From Christensenella sp. (lineage in GTDB: Bacteria; Bacillota; Clostridia; Christensenellales; UBA3700): a stretch of 64,000 nucleotides of DNA. Of the stretch, positions 9,233 to 20,252 are shown in pieces; position 1 is the first letter of the stretch; each line of letters starts with the position of its first letter. The DNA lies in contig JALFUR010000008.1 in NCBI GenBank assembly GCA_022784465.1, positions 1 through 64,000 of the forward strand, given 5' to 3'. The notes beneath the pieces are model-generated. The model did not search any database and had not been told where the DNA came from. It saw only the letters and a list, made by a program, of their open reading frames with translations. A program made the translations under genes and the position numbers.

Positions 9233-10108
9233 TTAGATTAATATTACTTCATATTGTAATCGAACCTTAAACTCCTTGTCAACCTTGCTTTGTGCTAGAT
9301 TAGCAAGCGTTATAAAATCCGTGCTTGTAGCCCCTCCAAGATTAATTATAAAATTTGCATGTTTATTAGATATCATGGCATTACCTACTTGCATTCCTTT
9401 AAGTCCAGCCTTTTCGATATAATAACCTGCGGAAATGTCGTTTGCCTTTTTAAATACACTCCCAAGTGATGCTTGTGCTGGCTGTAATTTTTTTCTAAAA
9501 TCCATATATTTATTCATTCTTGCTTGAACAGCAAGTTTGTTATCTTCTTTAAGTTTAAGCATTACACCAAATACAACGATCTTTGTTTCTAAAATTTTTG
9601 AATGTCTATATGAGTATAATAAATCTGCGCATTTTACTTGTTCATATTTTCCGTCAATTAATATGTCTACAAAATCTATTAAGTCGCATATTTCTCGATT
9701 AAATGCTCCTGCATTCATAGCAACAGCACCGCCTATAGTTCCTGGAATTCCTATTAATTCCTCTATACCAGACAAGCCTTCTTCCTTTGCTAAAGATACA
9801 ATTTTAGATAATAAAGCTCCTGCTTCGGAGTATATACAATTATTTATTTTTGCGCACCTGTTTATACTTTTTGTACAAATAAAAGCACCCTTATATCCTG
9901 AATCGCTAATCAATATATTGCTACAATTACCAACAATAGTATAAGGAATACAAATATTATCTAACTCTTGTATAATATTTTTTATTGAATGAGTTTCTTG
10001 CGGGTAAATTACATAGCGAATTTTTCCACCGCTTTGAAATAGCGATAGGGATTTTTGATTATATTTGATTGAGCAATTAAAACGTTTAAAATAATCAATA
10101 TACTGCAC
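9233..10108 (-). CDS. murB: UDP-N-acetylenolpyruvoylglucosamine reductase
   Basis: Makes UDP-MurNAc from UDP-GlcNAc-enolpyruvate with NADPH and FAD, in the cytoplasm, for peptidoglycan. 291 residues, the short (type II) form. FAD-binding motifs GNCSN 60-64 and a GIPGTIGGA stretch at 120-128; substrate Tyr/Arg in SYRHS 166-170; proton donor Ser217 in SLGSVFK; catalytic Glu287 in QYEV near the C-terminus. The start codon is GTG and no Shine-Dalgarno is seen; the sequence CATAAT lies 7 nt upstream. It follows the amylase gene by 30 nt. An unusual neighbour for a glycogen cluster. Confidence 0.93.
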   Translation of the reverse strand: MQYIDYFKRFNCSIKYNQKSLSLFQSGGKIRYVIYPQETHSIKNIIQELDNICIPYTIVGNCSNILISDSGYKGAFICTKSINRCAKINNCIYSEAGALLSKIVSLAKEEGLSGIEELIGIPGTIGGAVAMNAGAFNREICDLIDFVDILIDGKYEQVKCADLLYSYRHSKILETKIVVFGVMLKLKEDNKLAVQARMNKYMDFRKKLQPAQASLGSVFKKANDISAGYYIEKAGLKGMQVGNAMISNKHANFIINLGGATSTDFITLANLAQSKVDKEFKVRLQYEVILI

Positions 10109-10138
10109 AATAAAAATTATGCAATTGCAAAATAAATA

Positions 10139-11947
10139 TTACTTTTTTCTTAAAATATATACTTCAAGTGGATCTATAACTATTCTTTTATCATTAAATA
10201 CTCGTCTTGATAATAAATCAACATATTCGCCATCAAGTAAATACGATGCTCTAATTTCTCCGCTGTTAGCAAGAAGGATAATTGAACTATCATTATTCTT
10301 TCTTTCTATAATTAGATAATCATCTTCTTTTATATTGATATCGCCAAGAATTTCTTCTTTATATTTCTTTCTAATCTCTCCTAAAGCCTTATAGTGTGAC
10401 AATAGTTCATTGTTAATTGCATCCCACTTCATTGTTTGTCTATTTAATGGGTCTTCAAAACCTTGCATTCCTATTTCATCACCATAATAAACAGATGGGA
10501 TTCCTGGAAGTATGTACTGTATAGAGGAAGCAATCTTCATTCTTTTAATAGCAGTTTTTAAACATCTATCATTTAGCACGTAATTTTGTCTTTCTTCTTT
10601 TGATTGAGGTACATACTCGCATCCAAGTGCAGTTAAAGCTCTTACTGTATCATGAGTGCCAATTAAATTCATTGAAACATCAAGCGATTGTTTTGGGTAA
10701 TGTTCAACAATTGAATCTATACTCTTTTTAAAATCAATTGCACTTCCGCCTAAAGTGTAGTTTAATATTGCATCTTTAAAAACATAATTCATAACGCCGT
10801 CTAATTCTTCGCCTTGGAAATAATGTCTTCTGTACTCATAAGCAATTTTATTAGAAGCATCTTCCCATACTTCCCCAATTATCACAGCGTTTTTGTCACA
10901 TTTTTTTATGGTTTTTCTTATTTCTTTTACGAATATCTCTTGAAGTTCATCTACAACATCAAGTCTCCAACCTTTTACGCCCATGCTTGTCCATTTCTTA
11001 ATAACGCCATTTATAGGATTCGTTATTAAATCTCTAAATCCATTTGGCACAGGTTTAATTGTTGGGCACACTGTGACGCCCCACCAACAATGATAATTAT
11101 CTGGAAAATCATAAAATGTATACCAATTATAATATGGACTTTGTTGTGACTGATAAGCGCCTATTGAATTGTATGTATTAAATTTATTGAAATATAAGCT
11201 ATCCGCTCCTGTGTGATTAAATACTCCATCAAGCATAATTGATATGCCTTTTTCTTTTGCTTTATCAATTAGTTCTTTAAATTTTTCTTCATCTCCAAGA
11301 AGTTCATCAAGCATATGATAATCTCCTGTATCATATCTATGATTAGAAGATGATTTAAAAATTGGAGATAGATAAATCATATTTACATTTAATGATTTTA
11401 AATAATCTAATTTATCTATTATTCCTTGGAAATTACCACCATAAAAATCGTTGGCTCTATATACTCCATCCGTGTCTTTAAGTGTTAGTGGGTCATTCCA
11501 ATTTTTTAATACGCCCTTTTTATTAAAGACAGCTTTTGGGTCATTTCCTTTATTGAATCTATCTACAAAGATGTGATATATAATACCGCCTTTTATATCA
11601 TTTGGGGTATTGTAATCTTGATCAAAAATAGTTAATTGAAAACCTTTGTTATCATCATCGAATCTTATATCGCCTTCTTCTGTTGATAAATTAAAATGAT
11701 ACCAATAAAGTCCTACATCTAAATCATTCACCTCTACATTAAAACACGAATATCCATCTTTTGAATTAACATAATTTAAAGGATAGTCAACATATTCGTC
11801 ACGTTCATCAAAATAAACACGCAATGTAATATTGTTGACAAAAACCCCATCTTTACAATAAATGCTAAATGATACGGTCTCGTTATTTGAGACCGCACCA
11901 AATGGCGATTTGCATTTTAAATCGTGTGGATTGAAATAGATTTCCAT
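10139..11947 (-). CDS. GH13 alpha-amylase-family hydrolase with N-terminal beta-sandwich (neopullulanase/cyclomaltodextrinase-like)
   Basis: 602 residues. An N-terminal beta-sandwich (about 1-115) is followed by the (beta/alpha)8 barrel from YHIFVDRF (124-131). Catalytic GH13 regions: DGVFNHTG about 240-247, GWRLD with nucleophile Asp330, IIGEVW with acid/base Glu359, and GTHDT with His432-Asp433. A C-terminal all-beta domain ends the protein. There is no signal peptide, so it acts in the cytoplasm, probably trimming maltodextrins or glycogen branches released by GlgP, whose gene lies 6 nt upstream. The exact bond specificity cannot be read from the sequence. The ribosome site is weak, so coupling to glgP translation is likely. 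Confidence 0.88.
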   Translation of the reverse strand: MEIYFNPHDLKCKSPFGAVSNNETVSFSIYCKDGVFVNNITLRVYFDERDEYVDYPLNYVNSKDGYSCFNVEVNDLDVGLYWYHFNLSTEEGDIRFDDDNKGFQLTIFDQDYNTPNDIKGGIIYHIFVDRFNKGNDPKAVFNKKGVLKNWNDPLTLKDTDGVYRANDFYGGNFQGIIDKLDYLKSLNVNMIYLSPIFKSSSNHRYDTGDYHMLDELLGDEEKFKELIDKAKEKGISIMLDGVFNHTGADSLYFNKFNTYNSIGAYQSQQSPYYNWYTFYDFPDNYHCWWGVTVCPTIKPVPNGFRDLITNPINGVIKKWTSMGVKGWRLDVVDELQEIFVKEIRKTIKKCDKNAVIIGEVWEDASNKIAYEYRRHYFQGEELDGVMNYVFKDAILNYTLGGSAIDFKKSIDSIVEHYPKQSLDVSMNLIGTHDTVRALTALGCEYVPQSKEERQNYVLNDRCLKTAIKRMKIASSIQYILPGIPSVYYGDEIGMQGFEDPLNRQTMKWDAINNELLSHYKALGEIRKKYKEEILGDINIKEDDYLIIERKNNDSSIILLANSGEIRASYLLDGEYVDLLSRRVFNDKRIVIDPLEVYILRKK

Positions 11948-11953
11948 GCTTTT

Positions 11954-14389
11954 CTATTTCTTCTTTTTATTAGTAAATTTAACTGGTTTTAAATGCCAAA
12001 TTCTATCTACATATTCTTGAACAGCTCTATCTGATGAGAAGAATCCAGCATTAGCAGTATTCATCAATGACATTCTAGCCCAACGTTCTTTATCTGAATA
12101 AGCCTTATCTAATCTGTCTTGTGCATCGCAATAAGATGCAAAATCAGCAAGAACCTTATAGTGATCAGCATTTCCTAAAATTAAGCTATCAGCAATCTCG
12201 TTGAATTGAACTCCAGCGATTCCTGATCTTAATCCATCGATAACAGCTCTTATTCTTGGATTTGAATGATAATAACTTGAAGCTTCATATCCTCTTCTAT
12301 TTAATTCATCTACTTCTGAAGCAAGCAATCCAAAAATAAAGATATTTTCGTCTCCTACTCTTTCGTGAATTTCGATATTTGCTCCATCCATTGTTCCGAT
12401 TGTAACAGCACCATTAATCATGAATTTCATGTTACCTGTACCTGAAGCTTCCTTACCTGCAATGGAAATTTGTTCTGAAACATCACTTGCTGGCATAACT
12501 ATTTCTGCTAAAGATACACGATAGTTTTCTAGGAATACAACCTTAATCTTTCCTTTTATATCTGGATCGTTATTAATTTGTTCACCCAAACAATAAATTA
12601 ATCTTATTATTTGTTTTGCCATATAATAACTTGGAGCAGCTTTTGCACCAAATATAAATGTTCTTGGATTTATATCTAAATCTGGATTTGCCTTTAATCT
12701 ATAATATAAATCTAAAATATGAAGAGCATTTAATAGTTGTCTCTTGTATTCATGTAATCTCTTAACTTGAACGTCAAATATAGAATCAGGATTTACCTCA
12801 ACTCCATTGTTTTCTTTGATGTATTGAGCAAGTTTAATTTTGTTTTCTTTTTTAATCTTAAGAATGTTATCCAAAACTTCTTTATTGCCCTTAAATTGTT
12901 CAAGTTTCTTTAATTCGTTAGCATCTTTTAAGAATCCTGGTCCGATAAGTTTCTTAATGTAATCACTTAGTCCTGGATTTGATTGAGAAAGCCATCTTCT
13001 ATACGTAATACCATTAGTTACATTTGTAAACTCCATTGGGTGCATTACATAATAGTCATGGAATATATCGTCTTGCAAAATTTTAGAGTGCAATTGAGAT
13101 ACACCATTAATTGTATTTGATGCAGCAAGGCACAAATTAGCCATCTTAATTTGATTGAAAGACAATATTGCATTGTATGCAACTTTATTCCAATCATTTG
13201 GATAGAATGCCCAAAGTTCATTGCAGAATCTTTGGTTAATTTCACAAATAATTTGATAAATTCTTGGCAACAATTGCTTAAACAAATCTTCTGGCCATTT
13301 CTCAAGAGCTTCAGCCATAACGGTATGGTTAGTATAAGAAATTGTTCTTTTTACCATATCCCAAGCTTTATCCCAAGAATAACCATATTCATCTAAAAGC
13401 AATCTCATCATTTCAGGAATACACAAAGTTGGGTGTGTATCGTTAATATGAATGGCTACCTTATCTGGAAGAGAATCCAAATTTCCATAGTCTCTTAAAT
13501 GTTTCTTGAATATTGACTGCATAGAAGCAGAAACAAAGAAATATTGTTGTTTTAAACGTAATTGTTTTCCTTCAATGTGGTGATCTGCTGGATATAAAAC
13601 TTTACAAATACTTTCAGCTAAAGCTTTTTGTTCAAGGGATTTAACATATTCTCCTTGTGAGAATAATTGCATATCAAAATCCATTGGGGCTTTTGCTGAC
13701 CATAATCTTAGTTTATTAACAGCATCAACGTTATATCCTGATACATTCATATCATAAGGAACTGCGTCAACTACATAGCAATTTACATGGTCAATGTATA
13801 ATCTACCATTTTCCCATCTTTGATTAATTTGTCCACCAAACTTAACTTGGAAAGTATCTTCCTCTCTTGGTGCTAACCAAACATCACCATTTTGTAGCCA
13901 ATCATCTGGCAACTCAAGTTGCCAACCATCATTGATTTTTTGTTTAAAAATACCATAATCGTATTTTATTGAAAAACCACTAGCAACATAATTTAAATTT
14001 GTTAATGATTCCATATATGCAGCAGCAAGTCTTCCCAAACCGCCGTTTCCCAATCCTGCATCAGGTTCAATATCATATATTTCTTCTAAAGTGGTTCCAA
14101 AATCTTTGCACACTTTCGCAAAAGTATCTGTTAATCCAAGATTGAACAAATGGTTCTTTAAAGATCTTCCTAAAAGGAATTCCATAGACATGTAATACAC
14201 TTGTTTGGTTTCTTGTTCAACTCTTTTTCTTTTGAAAACCAATCGTTTTTCTGTCAATATGTCTCTTACTGTATAACATATTGCTCTGTATAATTGATGT
14301 TTACTACAGTTGTCTACTGTTTTACCAAAGTATCTTTGACATTTATTCTCAATTATACTTTTCAATTCTGCTTCTGTTATGTGTTCCAT
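11954..14389 (-). CDS. glgP: Glycogen/starch phosphorylase
   Basis: Releases glucose-1-phosphate from alpha-1,4-glucan ends. 811 residues, normal for the GT35 family. Clear blocks: GLGNGGLGRLAA near 112-123, HINDTHPT near 314-321, QVKRLHEYKRQ 541-551, and the pyridoxal-phosphate block EASGTGNMKF with Lys655. GlgP is cytoplasmic. It lies between glgA (28 nt upstream) and the GH13 gene (6 nt downstream), so glycogen breakdown enzymes share one transcript with synthesis enzymes. An AAAGGTAGG stretch upstream may act as the ribosome site, though its spacing (about 11 nt) is long. Confidence 0.96.
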   Translation of the reverse strand: MEHITEAELKSIIENKCQRYFGKTVDNCSKHQLYRAICYTVRDILTEKRLVFKRKRVEQETKQVYYMSMEFLLGRSLKNHLFNLGLTDTFAKVCKDFGTTLEEIYDIEPDAGLGNGGLGRLAAAYMESLTNLNYVASGFSIKYDYGIFKQKINDGWQLELPDDWLQNGDVWLAPREEDTFQVKFGGQINQRWENGRLYIDHVNCYVVDAVPYDMNVSGYNVDAVNKLRLWSAKAPMDFDMQLFSQGEYVKSLEQKALAESICKVLYPADHHIEGKQLRLKQQYFFVSASMQSIFKKHLRDYGNLDSLPDKVAIHINDTHPTLCIPEMMRLLLDEYGYSWDKAWDMVKRTISYTNHTVMAEALEKWPEDLFKQLLPRIYQIICEINQRFCNELWAFYPNDWNKVAYNAILSFNQIKMANLCLAASNTINGVSQLHSKILQDDIFHDYYVMHPMEFTNVTNGITYRRWLSQSNPGLSDYIKKLIGPGFLKDANELKKLEQFKGNKEVLDNILKIKKENKIKLAQYIKENNGVEVNPDSIFDVQVKRLHEYKRQLLNALHILDLYYRLKANPDLDINPRTFIFGAKAAPSYYMAKQIIRLIYCLGEQINNDPDIKGKIKVVFLENYRVSLAEIVMPASDVSEQISIAGKEASGTGNMKFMINGAVTIGTMDGANIEIHERVGDENIFIFGLLASEVDELNRRGYEASSYYHSNPRIRAVIDGLRSGIAGVQFNEIADSLILGNADHYKVLADFASYCDAQDRLDKAYSDKERWARMSLMNTANAGFFSSDRAVQEYVDRIWHLKPVKFTNKKKK

Positions 14390-14417
14390 AAATATTTAAG
14401 CCTACCTTTTTTGTATT

Positions 14418-15965
14418 TTATATTTGCTTATATAATTCTATATATTGATCAGCTATTGTCTTCCATGAGAAATCTTTTTTCATTCCATTATGAACGACCT
14501 TTGCCCAATCATCTTTATAGTCTCTATATAATCCGACTGCTCTTTCAATAGCGTTCAGCATGTCAGAAGCATTATAGGTAGCAAAAGTAAACCCATCGCC
14601 TGTGCCATCTACATGATTATAAGCTTGAACCGTATCTTTTAATCCTCCAGTCAATCTTACGATTGGAACTGAAGCATAGCGCATTGCTATCATTTGCGAT
14701 AATCCGCATGGTTCAAATTTAGATGGCATCAAAAACATGTCTGAAGCTCCATAAATCTTACTAGCCATATCAGCGGAGAAATTGATTATAGCTCTTAGTT
14801 TTCCAGGATATCTTGATTGCATATCTTTTAAGATATTTTCATATTTCCAATCTCCTGTTCCTAAAACTACTACTTGAACATCCATATTTAAGATTTTGTC
14901 CATAACTGCTGTTACCAAATCTATTCCTTTTTGGTGTGTTAATCTTCCAACCATACCAATCATAGGAACATTTTCATTTTCTGGTAAGCCTAAAAGTCTT
15001 TGTAAACCAACTTTATTAAACTTTTTGTTTTCCAAAGAATTAATGTCATAGTTTACAAATAATGACTTATCCGTTTTTGGATTGTTCTTTTCCTCATCAA
15101 TTCCGTTGATAATGCCAGATAATTTAAACTTTCTTTGTCTTAAAATATCTTGCATTCCATATCCGTAGAATGGATCAAGAATTTCATTTGCATACGAAGG
15201 AGATACTGTTGTAACCCTTGCTGCGCTTTCGATTCCACCTTTCATATAATTTGCACAATCTTTATATCTAACTAATTTTGATTGATCGTAATTTAATCCA
15301 AGAACATCTCCAATTATTCCTTCCCCGTATTGTCCTTGGAATTCAATATTATGTATTGTAAATACAGTTTGAATGTTTTTGCAATATTCATCGCCTCTAT
15401 AGAAGCAATCTAAAAATACTGGAGTTAATGCTGTATGCCAGTCATTTGCATGAATGATATCCGGTTTAAAATCTATAATCTTTAATACTTCTAAAACCGC
15501 TTTAGAAAAGAATGCAAATCTTTCTCCATCGTCATAATGACCATATAGCCCATGTCTTTTAAAATAATATTCGTTATCTAAGAAATAATAAATAACTCCT
15601 TGATAATTATACATAAATACACCACAATATTGGCTTCTCCATGATACTTGAACATAACAATTACCAAGATATTGCATATTGTTTTTAAACTCTTGTGGGA
15701 TACCTAAATATAGAGGCAACATTACTCTTGCATCAATACCTTTCTCGCACAAAGCCTTAGGTAAAGCCCCTGCAACATCTGCAAGGCCTCCTGTTTTAAT
15801 AAAAGGAACAGCTTCCCCTGCAATAAATAAAACTTTTTTGCTAAATTGTGTTTTATTTTCAATTTTTGTCTTTGGAGCAGCAGCAACCGGCTTTTTAACT
15901 TCTTTAGCCTTTGCTACCTTTTGTGTCTTTGGTGCTGTTTTTACAGCCTTCTTTGTGTTTGCCAT
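14418..15965 (-). CDS. glgA: Glycogen synthase (ADP-glucose), with Lys/Ala-rich N-terminal extension
   Basis: Transfers glucose from ADP-glucose to glycogen (GT5). 515 residues. The canonical KTGGLADV loop is at 57-64, about 40 residues later than in typical GlgA, because of a basic low-complexity extension rich in Lys, Ala, Thr and Pro. HANDWHTA and PSKFEPCGL (C-terminal catalytic Glu region) are intact. The ATG at 15965 is chosen over an in-frame TTG at 15971: AGGAGG at 15975-15980 is 9 nt from the ATG but only 3 nt from the TTG. The ribosome site overlaps the glgD stop. Confidence 0.95.
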   Translation of the reverse strand: MANTKKAVKTAPKTQKVAKAKEVKKPVAAAPKTKIENKTQFSKKVLFIAGEAVPFIKTGGLADVAGALPKALCEKGIDARVMLPLYLGIPQEFKNNMQYLGNCYVQVSWRSQYCGVFMYNYQGVIYYFLDNEYYFKRHGLYGHYDDGERFAFFSKAVLEVLKIIDFKPDIIHANDWHTALTPVFLDCFYRGDEYCKNIQTVFTIHNIEFQGQYGEGIIGDVLGLNYDQSKLVRYKDCANYMKGGIESAARVTTVSPSYANEILDPFYGYGMQDILRQRKFKLSGIINGIDEEKNNPKTDKSLFVNYDINSLENKKFNKVGLQRLLGLPENENVPMIGMVGRLTHQKGIDLVTAVMDKILNMDVQVVVLGTGDWKYENILKDMQSRYPGKLRAIINFSADMASKIYGASDMFLMPSKFEPCGLSQMIAMRYASVPIVRLTGGLKDTVQAYNHVDGTGDGFTFATYNASDMLNAIERAVGLYRDYKDDWAKVVHNGMKKDFSWKTIADQYIELYKQI

Positions 15966-15979
15966 ATGCAAAAACCTCC

Positions 15980-17095
15980 TTAAACAGTTTTATTTTTTAC
16001 TATAACTATTGGATAAGAATTTGTGCCACTTATTCCCTTTTCTTCTGTAACTGTAACATTTTTATCTGTAATTACATAATCTAAAGATGCATTTTTCATT
16101 ACACGACCATTTTCCATGATTATTGAATTAGTAATTTCTGCTCCTTCTTCAACTTTTACACCACGGAATAAAATACTATTAACTACTTTACCATTAATAT
16201 CACAACCATCAGCGATTAATGAATTTTCAACAGTTGCATGAGCTCTATATCTTGTTGGAACGCTGTCCTTAACTTTCGTATAAACCTTTGCACCTTCAAC
16301 TCCAAATAAATCATCTCTTACTTGTTCTTGAAGAATCTTCATGCTTTCGTTGTAGTAAGATTTAACATCATCTATAAGTGCACAATGGCCATTTACATGA
16401 TAAGAATAAATCTTTAATTCGCTAGACTTTTGTTGTATTATGTTTTTCTCAAAATCTACAAAACCTCTTTCAAAAGTATCTCTAACTAATCTTATTAGAA
16501 GTTCTGTCTTTAATAGATACACATTGATTCCAATTTCACACTCTTCTTTAGAAGCAACTTGTGTGATTCTTGTTCCAACAACTCTAGAATCTTTATCTAA
16601 ATCTAACAAAACTCTCTTTGATGTTGTTGGATTTGAAGTATATGTAAGCATAGTAATATCTGCACCTTTTTCTAAATGCTTAGCATAAACATCATCAAAA
16701 TCGATATTGGCAATAACATTACTATTTGTGATAATTACATATTCTTCAGATGCTTTCTCGAAGAACTCCATAATACCATATAAAGCTTCAATCTTTCCTT
16801 TAAATACACTTCTTGTTGTATTAGAAGCATATGGAGGGAAAACTGTAATACCGCCATTTTTTCTATTTAAATCCCAATCTCTACCCATTCTAATATGGTC
16901 CATTAAAGAAGAATAATTTGAACGAGTAATAATTCCTATTTGTGTAATTTGGCTATTTACCAAATTAGACAAAGTAAAGTCTATACATCTATATCTACCA
17001 AATATTGGAAGAGAAGCTGCAGTTCTATGTAATGTTAATTCATTCAATTTTGTTTCTTGATCACTTGCAAAAATAACGCTCATTATATTATTCAT
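15980..17095 (-). CDS. glgD: GlgD, non-catalytic-type partner of ADP-glucose pyrophosphorylase
   Basis: 371 residues, homologous to GlgC over the nucleotidyltransferase and left-handed beta-helix domains. The GlgC signature GGxGTRL is missing: the N-terminus reads FASDQETKLNELT. Known: in Bacillota GlgD pairs with GlgC and stimulates it as a regulatory subunit while being nearly inactive itself. AGGAGGTG lies 7 nt upstream of the ATG. It lies directly between glgC (11 nt upstream) and glgA, the usual Firmicutes order. Confidence 0.93.
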   Translation of the reverse strand: MNNIMSVIFASDQETKLNELTLHRTAASLPIFGRYRCIDFTLSNLVNSQITQIGIITRSNYSSLMDHIRMGRDWDLNRKNGGITVFPPYASNTTRSVFKGKIEALYGIMEFFEKASEEYVIITNSNVIANIDFDDVYAKHLEKGADITMLTYTSNPTTSKRVLLDLDKDSRVVGTRITQVASKEECEIGINVYLLKTELLIRLVRDTFERGFVDFEKNIIQQKSSELKIYSYHVNGHCALIDDVKSYYNESMKILQEQVRDDLFGVEGAKVYTKVKDSVPTRYRAHATVENSLIADGCDINGKVVNSILFRGVKVEEGAEITNSIIMENGRVMKNASLDYVITDKNVTVTEEKGISGTNSYPIVIVKNKTV

Positions 17096-17106
17096 AGCTG
17101 CACCTC

Positions 17107-18300
17107 CTAGTCAACCATTGCCTTAACAGGCACTACTTCGTTTTCTTTAACTTTTGCGTTTGGACCTACAACTGTAATTTGCCATTCGCCTTTAACTGGT
17201 CCTACTTGAGTATCTCCAACTTTTGCATTTTTATTTACAACAGCATTTTGTCCAACTATTGCAAATCTTACATCTGCGCCTTCTTCAATGTGAGCATTTG
17301 GCATAATGTTGCAATTCTCAACATATGCTCCTTTTGCGATTCTAACACCAGAGGAGATAACGCTATTGATAACTGTTCCCTCAATTTCACAACCTTCTGT
17401 AACCAAAGAGTTAACAATCTTTCCTGTTTGTCCAATATAGTGAGGTGGCTCAGCTGCATTTCTTGCATAAATTTTCCAAGAATTATCATCTAAGTTTATT
17501 CCAGATTCTTCGTTGATTATATCCATATTTGCTTCCCATAAACTTGCAATAGTACCAACGTCTTTCCAATAGCCTTCAAAATTATATGCAAATAATTTTT
17601 GACCATCTTTAAGCATGTTTGGAATGATATTTTTTCCAAAGTCATTGCTTGATTTTGGATCTGCTTCATCCTCAATTAAATATTTTCTCAATTTTTGCCA
17701 ATTGAAAATATAAATACCCATAGAAGCATTTGTGCTCTTTGGTTGTTTAGGTTTTTCCTCAAATTCGTATACTGAATTATCTGGATTTGTATTCATAATT
17801 CCAAATCTTGATGCTTCTTCGATTGGAACATTAATTACTGCTATTGTGCAATCTGAACCTTTTTCTTTATGATAATCTAGCATTTTATCATAATCCATTT
17901 TATAGATGTGATCGCCTGATAAGATAAGTACATATTCTGGAGAAAACTTATCAATAAATGCAATATTTTGATAAATTGCGTTTGCTGTTCCCTTATACCA
18001 GTCTCCTGACTCTCCTGTAACATAAGGTGGTAAAACAAAAACTCCTCCGTTTAATCTGTCTAAGTCCCAAGGTTGACCATTACCTATATATTGGTTTAAG
18101 TCAAAAGGCTTATATTGTGTCAAAACACCAATTGTATCAATATTTGAATTTATACAATTTGATAATGGAAAATCTATAATTCTATATTTTCCACCAAAGG
18201 AAACCGCAGGCTTTGCTACATCTCTAGTTAGAGAATAAAGTCTCGTTCCTTGTCCTCCTGCTAATAACATTGCTACACATTCTTTCTTATTAGAAAACAT
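17107..18300 (-). CDS. glgC: Glucose-1-phosphate adenylyltransferase
   Basis: Makes ADP-glucose from ATP and glucose-1-phosphate, the first committed step of glycogen synthesis. 397 residues. Signature GGQGTRL at 15-21, then [20 protein letters not shown], the [10 protein letters not shown] active-site loop, and a C-terminal left-handed helix of hexapeptide repeats. AGGAGG is 8 nt upstream of the ATG. It should form a heteromer with GlgD, encoded next. Confidence 0.97.
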   Translation of the reverse strand: MFSNKKECVAMLLAGGQGTRLYSLTRDVAKPAVSFGGKYRIIDFPLSNCINSNIDTIGVLTQYKPFDLNQYIGNGQPWDLDRLNGGVFVLPPYVTGESGDWYKGTANAIYQNIAFIDKFSPEYVLILSGDHIYKMDYDKMLDYHKEKGSDCTIAVINVPIEEASRFGIMNTNPDNSVYEFEEKPKQPKSTNASMGIYIFNWQKLRKYLIEDEADPKSSNDFGKNIIPNMLKDGQKLFAYNFEGYWKDVGTIASLWEANMDIINEESGINLDDNSWKIYARNAAEPPHYIGQTGKIVNSLVTEGCEIEGTVINSVISSGVRIAKGAYVENCNIMPNAHIEEGADVRFAIVGQNAVVNKNAKVGDTQVGPVKGEWQITVVGPNAKVKENEVVPVKAMVD

Positions 18301-18314
18301 GTAATATATCCTCC

Positions 18315-20222
18315 TTAATCTATAACTTTCTTTTTCTTTGTCTTTCTAACAGGCTTTGGTTTAATATATTGAACGCTGTTTGCTGGAATATGAATATTGA
18401 TATATTGCTTTTCTCCATGCATTTCGCCTGCCACCGCTTTATATTTAACTGGCGAGTTTCCACATCCGCCATACAATTTGCTATCTGAGTTTAGGACAAC
18501 ATTATATGTTGTATTATCTGGTACTCCTATAGAATAATCCTTTCTTTCAACAGGTGAGAAATTAACAACAATAATTGTATAGTCTCCTTGTTTATCAAAT
18601 CTCTTAAACACTACAATGTTTTGAGTATTATCATCAGGAATTATCCACTTAAATCCATCATACGTTGTATCTAATTCATACATTTCTTTATGAGACAAAT
18701 AATATTTGTTCAAATCTTTTACAAAAGTTTGCAAATTTCTATGAGAATCGTAATCTAATAAAAACCAATCTAATTGCTTTTTAAAATCCCATTCAATAAA
18801 TTGTCCAAACTCACATCCCATAAACAATAGCTTTTTGCCTGGATGCGCCATCATGAATCCCATAAAAGCTTTATCTCCATCAAATTTTTCTTGATATTCT
18901 CCTGGCATTTTATTTAGTAAAGAGGCTTTACCATGAACAACCTCATCATGTGAAATTGGCAAAATAAAGTTCTCGCTATATGCATATGTTATTGAGAAAG
19001 TTACATTATTATGCATATCTTTTCTGAAAAATGGATTTGCCGAAACATATCTTAACATATCATTCATCCAACCCATATTCCATTTATAGTTAAATCCAAG
19101 TCCGCCATCAAATGGTGGCTTTGTAATCATAGGAAATGCTGTAGATTCTTCAGCAATCATTATTACTCCTGGATTTTCAGATAAAATTGCAGTATTTAAA
19201 GCTCTTAAGAAATCTATAGCCTCTAGATTATAATTTCCTCCACCAATATTTGGTCTCCATTCTCCGTCTTTTCTTCCGTAATCTAGATAAAGCATTGATG
19301 CAACTGCATCAACTCTTATTCCATCCACGTGAAATTCTTTTGTCCAATACGTTGCAGAAGAAATCAAAAATGATTGAACTTCCTTTTTCGCAAAATCGAA
19401 AATTCTAGTACCCCATTCTTTATGTTCACATTTAAGTTCATCTTCATATTCATAAGTCTTACAACCATCAAATTCATACAATCCATGTGCATCTTTTGGG
19501 AAATGAGCAATAACCCAATCTAATAAAACTCCTATTCCGTTTCTATGAAGAGTATCAATAAAATATTTAAAATCGTCTGGCGTTCCATATCTTGATGTTG
19601 GAGCAAACATTCCCGTGACTTGATAACCCCAACTTCCATCAAATGGATATTCTGTAACTGGCAAGATTTCTACGTGAGTATAGTTCATCTCTTTTACATA
19701 TTGAACTAATTCATTAGCTATATCTCTATAATTCATTACATTCCCATCAGCATGTCTTCTCCAACTACCAAGATGTAATTCATATATATTCATTGGACTT
19801 TCGTAGGTGTTTACTGTAGCCCTATTTTTTAACCATTTTGCATCTGACCATTTATACGTAGACTTATACAATTTAGATGCATTCTGAGGAGCCGTTTCCG
19901 CATGAAGAGCATATGGGTCGGCTTTCATTAAAATTCTGCCGTCTCTTGCTTCAATGCTGTATTTATAAATATCGTAAATCTTAGCACCTTCAACAAATCC
20001 TTCCCAGATTTCTTCTCCGACTTTTGACATTGGGTGCTTTGATCTATCCCATGCATTAAAATCTCCAACAACACTTACACTTTTAGCATGAGGAGCCCAT
20101 ACTCTAAAAATCCAGCCCTCTTTTCCGTTGACTACTTGTTCTTGTGGACTAAAAAGCTTATATGCTTGATGATTTGTTCCCTCATGAAAGAAATAAATTG
20201 GTGCTTTTAATGTCTCTTGCAT
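18315..20222 (-). CDS. glgB: 1,4-alpha-glucan branching enzyme
   Basis: Adds alpha-1,6 branches to glycogen. 635 residues: N-terminal CBM48 (about 30-110, with VVGDFNAWD), then a GH13 barrel starting at YELHLGSW (147-154). Nucleophile Asp305 in GIRVD, acid/base Glu358 in IAEES, and the branching-enzyme motif [13 protein letters not shown]. The C-terminal beta domain ends in a Lys/Arg-rich tail. It lacks the extra N1 domain of the longest family members. AAGGAG is 7 nt before the ATG. First gene of the glg run, with a promoter at 20253-20281. Confidence 0.96.
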   Translation of the reverse strand: MQETLKAPIYFFHEGTNHQAYKLFSPQEQVVNGKEGWIFRVWAPHAKSVSVVGDFNAWDRSKHPMSKVGEEIWEGFVEGAKIYDIYKYSIEARDGRILMKADPYALHAETAPQNASKLYKSTYKWSDAKWLKNRATVNTYESPMNIYELHLGSWRRHADGNVMNYRDIANELVQYVKEMNYTHVEILPVTEYPFDGSWGYQVTGMFAPTSRYGTPDDFKYFIDTLHRNGIGVLLDWVIAHFPKDAHGLYEFDGCKTYEYEDELKCEHKEWGTRIFDFAKKEVQSFLISSATYWTKEFHVDGIRVDAVASMLYLDYGRKDGEWRPNIGGGNYNLEAIDFLRALNTAILSENPGVIMIAEESTAFPMITKPPFDGGLGFNYKWNMGWMNDMLRYVSANPFFRKDMHNNVTFSITYAYSENFILPISHDEVVHGKASLLNKMPGEYQEKFDGDKAFMGFMMAHPGKKLLFMGCEFGQFIEWDFKKQLDWFLLDYDSHRNLQTFVKDLNKYYLSHKEMYELDTTYDGFKWIIPDDNTQNIVVFKRFDKQGDYTIIVVNFSPVERKDYSIGVPDNTTYNVVLNSDSKLYGGCGNSPVKYKAVAGEMHGEKQYINIHIPANSVQYIKPKPVRKTKKKKVID

Positions 20223-20252
20223 TACGAATCTCCTTTACGTTTTATTAATAAA

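Noticed and set aside
15966..15971. TTG start for glgA
   Set aside because: Only 3 nt from AGGAGG, while the ATG at 15965 has the normal 9-nt spacing.
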